Of a stretch of DNA of 34,421 nucleotides, positions 1-8,063 are shown piece after piece. A program made the position numbers and the translations under genes. The number at the start of each line of letters is the position of its first letter. Position 1 is the first letter of the stretch. Location: contig CACXCH010000062.1 in assembly GCA_902766085.1 (NCBI GenBank), positions 1 through 34,421 of the forward strand, read 5' to 3'. The notes beneath the pieces were generated by a model. It saw only the letters and a list, made by a program, of their open reading frames with translations. It ran no database searches and had not been told where the DNA came from. Origin of the DNA: an uncultured Eubacteriales bacterium (GTDB taxonomy: Bacteria; Bacillota; Clostridia; TANB77; CAG-508).

Positions 1-486
1 GCAAAGCTTTCTGAATATGGCACACAATTAAGAGAAAAACAAAAAACAAAATCATACTATGGTGTTGGAGAAAAACAATTTAGAAAATATTTTGAAATGG
101 CAGCAAATTCTAAGGAAAAAACTGGTGATGAATTATTAACATTACTAGAAAGCAGATTAGACAATGTTGTATATAGATTAGGATTTGCAAGTTCAAGAAC
201 ACAAGCTAGAATGCTTGTAACACACGCAGCATTTGATGTTAACGGAAAGAAAGTTAATATTCCATCATACTTAGTAAAGGCAGGAGACGTTATTTCTGTT
301 AGAGAAATAAAGAAAGACAATGGAACAATTAAACAAGCTGTAGAAGAAAATAAGGCAAGACCTGTTCCAGCATGGTTAGAAAAAGATGCGGATAAATTAA
401 GTGGAAAAGTTGTAAGACTTGCACAAAGAGAAGATATTGATTTACCAGTTGAAGAGCACTTAATTGTTGAATTATATTCTAAATAA
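1..486 (+). CDS. rpsD: 30S ribosomal protein S4 (uS4), 5'-truncated by window edge
   Basis: Primary 16S rRNA-binding protein that nucleates assembly of the 30S body and helps control decoding accuracy. The reading frame is open from base 1 ([17 protein letters not shown]...), so the gene starts before the window. The 161 visible residues are the C-terminal four fifths of a protein that is normally about 200 residues. The visible start-like ATG at 97 is internal. The S4 RNA-binding domain is clear ([21 protein letters not shown], then [18 protein letters not shown]). The gene is followed 51 bases later by rpoA, the usual order at the end of the alpha operon (rpsM-rpsK-rpsD-rpoA-rplQ). In many bacteria S4 represses its own operon translationally; nothing here proves or excludes that. 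Confidence 0.97.
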   Translation, partial: AKLSEYGTQLREKQKTKSYYGVGEKQFRKYFEMAANSKEKTGDELLTLLESRLDNVVYRLGFASSRTQARMLVTHAAFDVNGKKVNIPSYLVKAGDVISVREIKKDNGTIKQAVEENKARPVPAWLEKDADKLSGKVVRLAQREDIDLPVEEHLIVELYSK

Positions 487-537
487 TGTTTTATAAATTT
501 TTGATGAGATAAACTCATATTATTTTAGGAGGGAAAA

Positions 538-1485
538 ATGATAGAATTTGAAAAGCCAAATATCAAATGCCTTAAAATTGATAAAGCTACAAACTATGGT
601 AAATTTGTATGTGAACCTTTGGAAAGAGGATATGGAATTACTATAGGAAATTCTTTAAGAAGAATTTTACTTTCTTCATTACCAGGCAGCGCTATTAAGA
701 GTGTAAAAATTGATGGTGCAGAACATGAATTTACAACTATTCCAAATGTTGTAGAAGATGTTCCTGAGATAATTTTAAACCTTAAGATGGTAAGGCTAAA
801 GCTTGATAAAAATGAAGAAAAGAAAATTAGAATTGATTTTAAAGGCGAAGGCGAAGTAAAGGCTGGAGATATCATTACAGATGGAACAGTAGAAATTTTA
901 AATCCCGATTTACATATTGCAACAGTTTCAAAAGGTGGAACATTGCATATTGAAATGATTGCAGATATGGGAAGAGGATATAATACAGCAGAAAAAAACA
1001 AAACAAAAAATCAACCTATTGGTGTAATTCCAATTGACTCAATTTATACACCTGTAAAAAAGGTAAATTATAGTGTAGAAAATACTAGAGTTGGTCAAAT
1101 GGTTGATTATGACAAGCTTACAATTGAAGTATGGACAGATGGAAGCTTAGAACCTTATGAAGCTTTAAGCTTAGCAGCAAAGGTTTTATCAGAACATTTG
1201 CAATTATTTGTTAATTTATCTGATGTTGCAAAAGATATGAAGGTAATGGTTGAGAAAGAAGAAGATTCAAGAGAAAAGATTCTAGAAGAACCAATTGAAA
1301 ATCTTGAGCTTTCTGTAAGATCATTTAATTGCCTAAAGAGATCTGGAATTGCAACTGTTGGAGATTTAACAAATAAAACACAAGCAGATATGATGAAAGT
1401 TAAAAATTTAGGAAAGAAATCATTAGACGAAGTAATTGAAAAATTACACGAACTTGGTTTCGATCTAAAGGAAGATGAAGAATAA
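538..1485 (+). CDS. rpoA: DNA-directed RNA polymerase subunit alpha
   Basis: Alpha subunit of RNA polymerase. The dimer scaffolds beta and beta', and the C-terminal domain contacts UP-element DNA and regulators. Length is 315 aa, normal for Firmicutes. The N-terminal domain (about 1-230) has the conserved [20 protein letters not shown] segment. An acidic linker ([13 protein letters not shown]) leads to the alpha-CTD (about 255-310), with its helix-hairpin-helix region ([20 protein letters not shown], then [17 protein letters not shown]). The start is set by an ideal AGGAGGG at 527-533. A small inverted repeat, ATGAG-ataaa-CTCAT (504-518), lies in the rpsD-rpoA gap; it is too short to call a terminator. 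Co-transcribed with rpsD and rplQ. Confidence 0.98.
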   Translation: MIEFEKPNIKCLKIDKATNYGKFVCEPLERGYGITIGNSLRRILLSSLPGSAIKSVKIDGAEHEFTTIPNVVEDVPEIILNLKMVRLKLDKNEEKKIRIDFKGEGEVKAGDIITDGTVEILNPDLHIATVSKGGTLHIEMIADMGRGYNTAEKNKTKNQPIGVIPIDSIYTPVKKVNYSVENTRVGQMVDYDKLTIEVWTDGSLEPYEALSLAAKVLSEHLQLFVNLSDVAKDMKVMVEKEEDSREKILEEPIENLELSVRSFNCLKRSGIATVGDLTNKTQADMMKVKNLGKKSLDEVIEKLHELGFDLKEDEE

Positions 1486-1571
1486 TAAAAGATTAACAAA
1501 AACAATACACAGTTTGAATTTTTCATTACGAAAAACAAATATAAAGGATTAACCTTAGAAAGGAATATAAA

Positions 1572-2096
1572 ATGTCAAGTAATAGAAAATTAGGAAGACC
1601 AACAGATGCACGTATGTCTATTTTAAAAACTTTAACTACAGATTTAATTTGGCATGAAAAAATTGAAACAACTGAAGCAAGAGCTAAAGAAGTAAAAGCT
1701 ATAGCTGATAGTCTAATAGCACTTGCAATCAAAGAGCAAAACAATTTTGAAGAAGTTGATGCAAAAGTTGTTAAAGCAAAATTAGATAGCAAAGGCAATA
1801 AAGAAACAGAGCTTGTAAAAAGCAAAAATGGCAAAGAGTTTTTAAAGGTTGTAAAAGAAACAAAAACAGAAAAAAGACAAAAAGATAAACCTTCAAGACT
1901 TAACGCTAGAAGAAAAATGATGACAAAATTAAATAAAGTTAAAGATGAAGATGGAAGTAACATTGATTTAACTAATAAATTATTTAATGAAATTGCTCCA
2001 AGATATGCTTCAAGAGTTGGAGGATATACACAAATTATAAAATTAGGTCAACGTAGAGGAGACGGAGCAGAAACTGTAATTTTGAAATTAATATAA
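1572..2096 (+). CDS. rplQ: 50S ribosomal protein L17 (bL17) with a charged internal insertion
   Basis: Large-subunit protein near the exit-tunnel region and the last gene of the alpha operon. Family landmarks are present: N-terminal RKLGRPTDARMSILKTL, then IETTEARAKEVK, and C-terminal LFNEIAPRYASRVGGYTQI followed by RRGDGAETVILKL. At 174 aa it is about 50-60 residues longer than the common 110-130 aa form. The excess sits between residues about 54 and 108, where the usual protein passes almost directly from the LI.LA helix to the NARRKM helix. The insert is rich in Lys and Glu (VDAKVVKAKLDSKGNKETE, KETKTEKRQKDKP). The reading frame is intact with neighbour-like codon use, so it is not an assembly artefact. 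Ribosome site AGAAAGGA precedes the ATG. A terminator follows at once. Confidence 0.96.
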   Translation: MSSNRKLGRPTDARMSILKTLTTDLIWHEKIETTEARAKEVKAIADSLIALAIKEQNNFEEVDAKVVKAKLDSKGNKETELVKSKNGKEFLKVVKETKTEKRQKDKPSRLNARRKMMTKLNKVKDEDGSNIDLTNKLFNEIAPRYASRVGGYTQIIKLGQRRGDGAETVILKLI

Positions 2097-2102
2097 TTAT
2101 AT

Positions 2103-2135
2103 AAAAAATGAACCAATAAAATTGGTTCATTTTTT
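2103..2135. terminator. Bidirectional intrinsic terminator between rplQ and the dehydrogenase gene
   Basis: AAAAAATGAACCAA (2103-2116) pairs perfectly with TTGGTTCATTTTTT (2122-2135) around a TAAAA loop. The A-run on one side and T-run on the other make it an intrinsic terminator in both directions. It sits exactly where rplQ (+) and the SDR gene (-) converge; the SDR stop codon overlaps its edge. Confidence 0.9.
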
Positions 2136-2907
2136 ATTGTATCTTTCTTCTTTGCATAAAGAAGTTTATAAAAGCTGAAAGTTGATCAGGCAATATTTTT
2201 ACTATAACTCTATATAAAAATATTGGAATACTTGTAAAAATTAGACACATCCAATTGTTAAGTAATTTCCATACTGCAACCTTAGCAACCCATTTGCTAC
2301 TCTGTCCAGCAATTGTAAATTTAACATCAGCAACTCTATCAAAATTTGTATTAACTGGTCCAGGACACAAACAATTTATTTTTACTTTTGAGTGTTTCAT
2401 TATTAATTCTTGCTTCACACTCTGTGAAAGCCTTACTACATAAGCTTTAGTAGAATAATATGTTGCCATTAAAGGACCTGGCATAAATCCTGCAATTGAT
2501 GCAACATTTAAAATACGACCTTTGTTAACTGATACCATATCTTTTAAAAACAATTTCATTAAAATATGAAGAGCAGAAATATTAGTATTAATCATATTCA
2601 ATTCTTTATCAAGACTTGTGTCTGTAAAATAACCACAAGTACCAAAACCTGCATTGTTAACTAAAATATCAATGCAGCCAAATTCACTAAAGACTTCATC
2701 ATGCAAATTTATACAATTTTCTTTAATAACCAAATCACATTTTTTAACATAGGCTTTTACATTATAATTTTTTTCAATAAAATCTTTTAAATTAATTAAT
2801 TTTTCTTCACTTCTTGCAACTAAAATTACATCATATTTTTTCTTTGCAAGCTCAATAGCTATATCTTTTCCAATACCAGAAGAAGCTCCTGTAACTAATG
2901 CAATCAT
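2134..2907 (-). CDS. Short-chain dehydrogenase/reductase (SDR), DltE/YqjQ-like, membrane-associated tail
   Basis: Classical SDR oxidoreductase of 257 aa using NAD(P)H; the substrate cannot be told from sequence. Rossmann glycine motif TGASSGIG (6-13), NNAG (84-87), catalytic Ser137 in NVASIAG, and YxxxK with Tyr150 and Lys154 are all present, so it should be active. CPGPVNTNF follows as usual. The C-terminal 40 residues are hydrophobic and basic (MCLIFTSIPIFLYRVIVKIL), suggesting membrane association. The ATG has no ribosome site of its own (preceded by AAAGTAAAAAA), but an upstream 17-codon ORF with AAGGGAG ends in a TGA overlapping this ATG. Probably the second gene of a ytxC-SDR transcript; an alternative is a promoter in the 77-base gap, which I do not see. 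Confidence 0.93.
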   Translation of the reverse strand: MIALVTGASSGIGKDIAIELAKKKYDVILVARSEEKLINLKDFIEKNYNVKAYVKKCDLVIKENCINLHDEVFSEFGCIDILVNNAGFGTCGYFTDTSLDKELNMINTNISALHILMKLFLKDMVSVNKGRILNVASIAGFMPGPLMATYYSTKAYVVRLSQSVKQELIMKHSKVKINCLCPGPVNTNFDRVADVKFTIAGQSSKWVAKVAVWKLLNNWMCLIFTSIPIFLYRVIVKILPDQLSAFINFFMQRRKIQ

Positions 2908-2957
2908 TTTTTTACTTTAATGATATTAATAAAACTAACGACTATTATTAAAACCAT
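2904..2957 (-). CDS. Possible 17-codon leader ORF translationally coupled to the SDR gene
   Basis: On the minus strand an ATG at 2957 is preceded by AAGAAGGGAGTTA and reads 17 codons (MVLIIVVSFINIIKVKK) to a TGA at 2904-2906. The stop and the SDR start share ATGA. The ribosome site is the only good one in the gap between the ytxC-like stop (2984) and the SDR gene, whose own ATG lacks one. This supports translational coupling, but no product is proven. The hydrophobic peptide could also be incidental. Confidence 0.35.
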   Translation of the reverse strand: MVLIIVVSFINIIKVKK

Positions 2958-2983
2958 TAACTCCCTTCTTAAAATTTTTCACA

Positions 2984-3808
2984 TTATATATCATCATGAA
3001 ATTTTTTGCAATATTTACAATTTTTACAAATCTTAACTCTGTTTGTAAAAATTTGCATTACTGCATCAATAAAATTATCCTCTGGAGAGAGTAAATGCAA
3101 CACAATCTGTCTTGGTGAAAGCGTTATTAAAGTATTAAGAACATAATCATTTTTAGAAAAATCAAAATCAGATAAAATAACATTATCTGAAATACTTTCT
3201 AACTTTATTTCATTTCCATTATCATCAAGCAAGCTTGCATTTGAATTTAAGTAAATAAGATGAATTCTATACATTTTACTATCAGAACTTTCTATATAAT
3301 TTTTTAGCAGATTTATAAATTTTTCATATTCTTTTTCAACAACAAAACTATTAATAGATTCACTTAACTTACTTTTTATTTTTTTAGTATAACTATAAAT
3401 GCCAAAATAGATAAATCCATCTAAATCAATGCACCTTTTATTATATAAATAAAACTTTAAATTTTTTTCAACACAAGATAAGCACTCATTTTCAAATGAA
3501 AGATTCTTAAATTCAAGATAAATATTATAAATATATTTTCTATCATTCTCACTAAAATAAAAATATTCATCGTCAAATATAAAGTCAACTATATTTTTCT
3601 CATAATTATCAATTATAAAATTAGAAAAATAGTAAACAAAATTATCAATTACTTTTTTATCATTATTTAAGAATAAAACATTAATAATAAAATTTTCGCC
3701 GTCCATATCTAAAGAAACACTGAAATTATCCTTCAAAGTATCATTTAAATAATCTTTAAGAAAATTTGCAGTATCATTATCAGAAATGTTTATACTAAAA
3801 GAATTCAA
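2984..3808 (-). CDS. YtxC-like putative sporulation protein
   Basis: A 274-aa protein resembling the YtxC family, which is found in endospore-forming Firmicutes and has no defined biochemical role. Supporting segments are a central aromatic and basic region (GFIYFGIYSYTKKIKSKL), VEKEYEKFINLLKNYI, a strand-turn motif (HLIYLNSNASLLDDNGNEIKL), and LSPRQIVLHL near the end. The C-terminus carries CxxCxxC (Cys261, Cys264, Cys267) just after IFTNRV, a possible metal or redox site. The start is TTG at 3806-3808, chosen because AGGAGGAATT lies directly upstream. No signal peptide or membrane segment is seen. It is divergent from mutL and precedes the SDR gene. Its presence suggests a spore-forming ancestry but does not show that the organism sporulates. 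Confidence 0.75.
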   Translation of the reverse strand: MNSFSINISDNDTANFLKDYLNDTLKDNFSVSLDMDGENFIINVLFLNNDKKVIDNFVYYFSNFIIDNYEKNIVDFIFDDEYFYFSENDRKYIYNIYLEFKNLSFENECLSCVEKNLKFYLYNKRCIDLDGFIYFGIYSYTKKIKSKLSESINSFVVEKEYEKFINLLKNYIESSDSKMYRIHLIYLNSNASLLDDNGNEIKLESISDNVILSDFDFSKNDYVLNTLITLSPRQIVLHLLSPEDNFIDAVMQIFTNRVKICKNCKYCKKFHDDI

Positions 3809-3838
3809 AATTCCTCCTACACATTATAATGTATTTTT

Positions 3839-3868
3839 ATTATAACTAGTAAATTTAAAATTATACAA
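3839..3868 (-). promoter_or_regulatory. Candidate promoter for the ytxC-like/SDR unit
   Basis: Reading the minus strand, TTGTAT (3863-3868), an 18-base spacer and TATAAT (3839-3844) precede the TTG start by about 30 bases, with AGGAGG between. A second TATAAT (closer to the gene) lies too near the ribosome site to serve well. Confidence 0.55.
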
Positions 3869-4018
3869 AATATAATATGTAATTAAAAATCAAAGGTTCA
3901 TATTACTCATACAGCTCATTATGATTAATATTTAGAAAGTAAATATTATTTAACTATTATACTAAACTGTAAATAGTAACAATTCAAAGCCTTTAAATAA
4001 AAAAATTTTTAAATACAC

Positions 4019-4047
4019 TATACAATTTTTCTCAATAATGATATAAT
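4019..4047 (+). promoter_or_regulatory. Candidate mutL promoter with extended -10
   Basis: TATACA (4019-4024) is followed by a 17-base spacer and TATAAT (4042-4047). TGA immediately upstream of the hexamer gives an extended -10 (TGN-TATAAT). The mutL ribosome site begins about 25 bases downstream. Confidence 0.6.
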
Positions 4048-4080
4048 TCAAGCTGAATGGTTATAAATAAAGGAGAAAAT

Positions 4081-6588
4081 ATGGGAAAAATTGTACTATT
4101 AGATGATTTAACAATCAATCAAATTGCGGCTGGTGAAGTTATTGAAAGGCCAGCATCTGTTGTAAAAGAGCTTGTTGAAAACTCAATAGATGCAAAAGCT
4201 AAAAATATTACAGTTGAAATAAAAAATGGTGGAATTTCTTACATAAAAGTTACAGATGATGGAAGCGGAATATTGCCTGATGATATGGAAATTGCTTTTG
4301 AAAGACATGCAACTAGCAAAATAAGACAAGCTAAAGACCTTGATAACGTAAAATCAATGGGCTTTAGAGGTGAGGCATTGGCTAGTATTGCAGCTATTGC
4401 TAAAGTTGAGCTAGTTTCAAAAACGCCAGATTCTGATATAGGATATGTTGTGTATGCTGAAGGCGGAGATATTACAGATAAACACGAAAGCGGTGCTAAA
4501 AATGGAACCTCCATAACTGTTAAAGAGCTATTTTACAATACTCCTGTAAGGTATAAATTTTTAAAAAAAGATTTTACAGAATCTGGTTATATCGAGGATA
4601 CTATTACAAGAATTGCACTTGCCAACCCAGATGTTGCTATAAAATTGGTTAATACTGGAAAAACAGTTATTCAAACTAATGGAAGTGGTAAGCTTGAGGA
4701 TGTTGTTTATGCAATATATGGAAAGGAAGTATATGATAATATTTTACCAGTAGATTATACGTATGAAGATTATCATATAACTGGTGTAATTGGAAAGCCA
4801 ATTATTTCACGCTCAAATAGATCAAACCAATTGTTTTTTGTAAATAAGAGATTTATTAAAGATGCAACTTTAACAAGTGCTGCAGAGCAAGGGTTTAAAG
4901 GATTAGTTACAGTAGGAAAACACGGTTTTTTAATATTAAATATTGATATGGATCCAAGTAAAGTTGACGTAAATGTACATCCAACAAAACTAGAAGTTAG
5001 ATTTCAGGAAGAGTCAAAGGTCTTTAAAGCAATTTATCACGCAATAAAAGAAACACTTTTAAAAAGTGATTTAATTTCTGACCCTGTAAAAGACTACAAT
5101 GATGTTAATCAAAATGAGATTGGGAAAATAGTAAAAAATAAAGATAGAGTAGAAGCTTGGAATATAAATAAGAATATCGATGTAACTTCACAAAATTTGA
5201 CTAATAGGGTAGATAGCAAAGCAAAAGCAGTAGATTCAATAAATATCAACTCTAATATTAAAGATTTATACACAAATGGTGCAAAAAGTGTGGATTTAAA
5301 TGTGCCAAGTGGGAAGAATGTTGATGCAAATCCAATAAGTGAAACTGACGAACTAATAAACAAAATAAATACTAAAATGGCTGAAATTTTTGATGATAGT
5401 AAAGATGCTAAATCGAGAGAGGATACAACAAAAGAGGTTAATGAGCTACTTGACAAAGTAATTAAGAGAGAGGGAGGAACAAGCACTGATTTAACAGACT
5501 TAAAAAGTGCAACTGACATAGATGAAACCTTAGAACAAAATGGAAAGCTAAGTGAAGAATCCTCAATAAAAAATATAACGAACAAAGAAAAATCAAATGC
5601 TGAAACATTTGATAAAAAAATGAGCAACAATGCAGAAACGAATGTAGACTCATTTAATGTAGCAATTAAAAACAAAGAGGGATTAGATACAGAGGCAACG
5701 ACAAACGCAGATGAATTAAATCCAAAATTAGCCAATTTAAAAATAACTAATGAGCCTGCTAGCGAAAGATTTTCGGACAGCAAAGTAAGTGATGATACAA
5801 TAATTAGTAAGACTCCTCAAACAGACATACAAAATAATGAAAAAGAACTAACATTTGAAGAGAAATATAAGAAAATTTTTGGCAGAGATATTTCAGAAGC
5901 ACAAGCAGAATATAAAGACAAACTAGCCCAAGAAGAAGAAAAATATGAAACAGAGCCTATTACGGATAATGAAATTTCACTTTTTGAAGGAAAAGAGGGA
6001 CAAAAAAAACCTCCATATAATTTTGTAGGAATAGCATTTAAAACATATATTATATTAACAATCAATGATGAACTATATATACTTGACCAACATGCTGCAC
6101 ACGAAAGAATAATGTATGAAAAGGTAAAAGCTAATTATTATAATAATGGAGAGAAAGATTCCCAGCTGATGCTTTTGCCAGATGTAATAGAATTAAGTAA
6201 CAAAGAGATGGGAATATTTAGAGATAACAAGGAATTATTCAACAAGGCCGGATTTATAGTAGATGAATTTGGTGATAATACTGTTAAGCTAACAGGAGTT
6301 CCTGAATTTTGTCTTGACTTTGACACAAAAGAAATTTTTCTTGAAACATTGGACGAAATTGATACAGTTGCGAGAACTGCAAAACAGGAAAGAGAAGATA
6401 AATTTCTTGCAACAGTTGCTTGCAAAGCAGCAGTTAAAGCAAATATGGCATTAACTAAAGAGGAAGTTGATAGTTTAATGAACCAATTATTAAAACTACC
6501 TAATCCATTTAGCTGCCCACACGGAAGACCAACAGTAATAAAAATGTCTAAAACTGATATTGAAAAGAAATTTTCAAGAAGACAATAA
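4081..6588 (+). CDS. mutL: DNA mismatch repair protein MutL, endonuclease type, with very long linker
   Basis: Links mismatch recognition by MutS to strand removal. I set the start at ATG 4081, after AAAGGAGAAAAT; the in-frame ATG 24 bases earlier has no ribosome site. The 835-aa product has an N-terminal GHKL ATPase (about 1-330: VKELVENSIDA, DDGSGI, GFRGEALASIAAI, NGTSITVKELFYNTPVR). The C-terminal dimerisation/endonuclease domain starts near 643, with the DQHA(X)2E(X)4E nick site at Asp669, an ACKAAVKA motif and CPHGRPT at Cys812. QLMLLP at 695 matches the clamp-binding position of Bacillus MutL. The linker (about 340-640) is some 300 residues of Asn/Asp/Lys/Ser-rich, probably disordered sequence; most family members total 600-670 aa. 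No mutS in the window. Confidence 0.97.
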   Translation: MGKIVLLDDLTINQIAAGEVIERPASVVKELVENSIDAKAKNITVEIKNGGISYIKVTDDGSGILPDDMEIAFERHATSKIRQAKDLDNVKSMGFRGEALASIAAIAKVELVSKTPDSDIGYVVYAEGGDITDKHESGAKNGTSITVKELFYNTPVRYKFLKKDFTESGYIEDTITRIALANPDVAIKLVNTGKTVIQTNGSGKLEDVVYAIYGKEVYDNILPVDYTYEDYHITGVIGKPIISRSNRSNQLFFVNKRFIKDATLTSAAEQGFKGLVTVGKHGFLILNIDMDPSKVDVNVHPTKLEVRFQEESKVFKAIYHAIKETLLKSDLISDPVKDYNDVNQNEIGKIVKNKDRVEAWNINKNIDVTSQNLTNRVDSKAKAVDSININSNIKDLYTNGAKSVDLNVPSGKNVDANPISETDELINKINTKMAEIFDDSKDAKSREDTTKEVNELLDKVIKREGGTSTDLTDLKSATDIDETLEQNGKLSEESSIKNITNKEKSNAETFDKKMSNNAETNVDSFNVAIKNKEGLDTEATTNADELNPKLANLKITNEPASERFSDSKVSDDTIISKTPQTDIQNNEKELTFEEKYKKIFGRDISEAQAEYKDKLAQEEEKYETEPITDNEISLFEGKEGQKKPPYNFVGIAFKTYIILTINDELYILDQHAAHERIMYEKVKANYYNNGEKDSQLMLLPDVIELSNKEMGIFRDNKELFNKAGFIVDEFGDNTVKLTGVPEFCLDFDTKEIFLETLDEIDTVARTAKQEREDKFLATVACKAAVKANMALTKEEVDSLMNQLLKLPNPFSCPHGRPTVIKMSKTDIEKKFSRRQ

Positions 6589-6687
6589 TATAAAAATACA
6601 CAGAAAAATGAGTTAATAAAAGCTATATAAATACATACATGAGAGAAAATAAAAGACCATAAAAATACACACAAAGGAGCTAATATG
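6588..6687 (+). repeat. Three decayed tandem repeats in the mutL downstream gap
   Basis: Units start at 6588 (ATATAAAAATACACAG), 6625 (ATATAAATACATACATG) and 6659 (ATAAAAATACACACAAAG), 37, 34 and 29 bases long. All share an ATA-rich start and a purine run that in the third copy is the real ribosome site AAAGGAG of the next gene. The stretch fills the whole 96-base gap. Confidence 0.55.
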
Positions 6688-7104
6688 AGAACAATTTTAA
6701 TTGTTTCAATTATTGCAATAAATATTTTTGCAATAGTTCTTAACATAAAAATGCTAAAGGGAAGAGAAAACAATAATATAGTAACATATTTAGTAGTACA
6801 AGAAATAGTACTATTAATTATTGAAAAAATAATTTTTAACATAGCAACTATTGGCATTGATGCTGCAGTTTCTAGTACGTCCCAAAATATGATTTTATTC
6901 TTATTTCAAGGGATGAATATGATAATAATTTCTGCACCTTTTGCAAAAATTTTAGCTAATTCTAAAGAAGAAAAAAGTAAAAAGAATAAAGATTCTTTTC
7001 AAAAAAGAATTGGAATTTGGCTTGTTGTTACAATAATTATAATAATAATAGAATGCATATATATAAAGAACATAGAAAATGGAATTTTAAATATGAAAAA
7101 ATAA
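6685..7104 (+). CDS. Small integral membrane protein, function unknown
   Basis: A 139-aa hydrophobic protein I cannot assign to a family. It has an N-terminal hydrophobic helix (about 4-23), one or two central ones (about 33-58 and 68-91), then a short, highly charged cytoplasmic stretch (NSKEEKSKKNKDSFQKR) and a final helix (about 109-126, IWLVVTIIIIIIECIYI). Four segments are likely, with both ends on the same side. There are no catalytic motifs. AAAGGAG (6674-6680) sets the ATG. It lies between mutL and miaA, 26 bases ahead of miaA, and is probably co-transcribed with both. No functional link to mismatch repair or tRNA modification is implied by the sequence. Confidence 0.8.
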   Translation: MRTILIVSIIAINIFAIVLNIKMLKGRENNNIVTYLVVQEIVLLIIEKIIFNIATIGIDAAVSSTSQNMILFLFQGMNMIIISAPFAKILANSKEEKSKKNKDSFQKRIGIWLVVTIIIIIIECIYIKNIENGILNMKK

Positions 7105-7130
7105 TAATTAGAATAAAAGTAGTGTGAAAA

Positions 7131-8063
7131 ATGGAGAATAAAGATAATGTAATTGTAATTTGCGGACCTACGGCATCGGGAAAAACTACACTTGGAATAA
7201 AAGTAGCAAATAAAATTAATGGAGAAATTGTTTCAGCAGATTCGATGCAAATATACAAAGAGATGAACATTGGAACTGCAAAGCCAACTAAAGAAGAACA
7301 ACAATTGTGCAAACATTATTTAATTGATTTTGTTATGCCTAATGAAAGATATAGTGTGGCTGATTTTAAAAAGCATGCAACGAGTGCAATTGAAACAATC
7401 ATAAAAAATAAAAAAGTACCAATAATTGTTGGGGGAACAGGACTTTATATTAACTCTCTTGTTTATAATATTGATTTTAATTCAGAAGGGGAAACTGACT
7501 TAAAATACAGAAAAGAGCTAGAAAAAAAGGACATTTCTGAGCTTTATGAAATGGCGAAAAATATAGATGAGACTGCTACAGACAAAATCAGCCCAAATGA
7601 CAAAAAAAGAATAATGAGAATTATTGAACTTTATCATTCCACAGGAAAAACAAAAACAGAATTAGAAAAGGAATCAATGAAAGAAAACAAATACAATTAT
7701 AAAATTTTTGTTTTAAACTGGGATAGAGAAAAGCTTTATGAGAGAATTAACTTAAGAGTTGACTTAATGATTCAAAATGGACTAATTGAAGAGGTGCAAA
7801 ATTTATTAAAAAAATATAATGAATTTCCAACATCTTTTCAGGGACTTGGATACAAGGAAGTAAAAGAATATCTTGATGGTAAACTAACTAAAGAAGAAAT
7901 GATTGAAAAGATAAAACAGGAAAGCAGAAGATATGCAAAAAGACAAATAACTTGGTTTAAAAGATATAAAAATGCGATCTGGCTAGATGGAGAAAACAAC
8001 AATAATGAACAAATTATTTTGGAGGATTTAGGTGAAGAACAACAAAAGCAAAAAAACTCATAA
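7131..8063 (+). CDS. miaA: tRNA dimethylallyltransferase (tRNA isopentenyltransferase)
   Basis: Transfers a dimethylallyl group to N6 of A37 in tRNAs reading UNN codons. Length 310 aa, normal. P-loop GPTASGKT (12-19), the substrate motif SADSMQIYKEMNIGTAKPT (35-53), IIVGGTGLYINSL and a C-terminal RRYAKRQITWFKR match the family. The ATG at 7131 gives the expected N-terminus, although the upstream bases (AGTAGTGTGAAAA) make a poor ribosome site. The mutL-miaA neighbourhood is common in Firmicutes, where hfq often follows; here no hfq follows. The last 32 bases overlap the next gene, which starts at a GTG in another frame. Confidence 0.97.
   Translation: MENKDNVIVICGPTASGKTTLGIKVANKINGEIVSADSMQIYKEMNIGTAKPTKEEQQLCKHYLIDFVMPNERYSVADFKKHATSAIETIIKNKKVPIIVGGTGLYINSLVYNIDFNSEGETDLKYRKELEKKDISELYEMAKNIDETATDKISPNDKKRIMRIIELYHSTGKTKTELEKESMKENKYNYKIFVLNWDREKLYERINLRVDLMIQNGLIEEVQNLLKKYNEFPTSFQGLGYKEVKEYLDGKLTKEEMIEKIKQESRRYAKRQITWFKRYKNAIWLDGENNNNEQIILEDLGEEQQKQKNS

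Noticed and set aside
57..518. 153-residue minus-strand ORF over rpsD
   Set aside because: Antisense shadow of a certain ribosomal protein gene; similar Ser/Phe/Leu-rich shadows occur over most AT-rich genes here.
4057..4080. ATG 4057 as start of mutL
   Set aside because: No ribosome site before it; AAAGGAG lies between it and ATG 4081, which gives the normal MutL N-terminus.
5109..5783. 224-residue minus-strand ORF inside mutL
   Set aside because: Mirror of the low-complexity MutL linker; repetitive Ser/Leu/Phe composition and no start signals.
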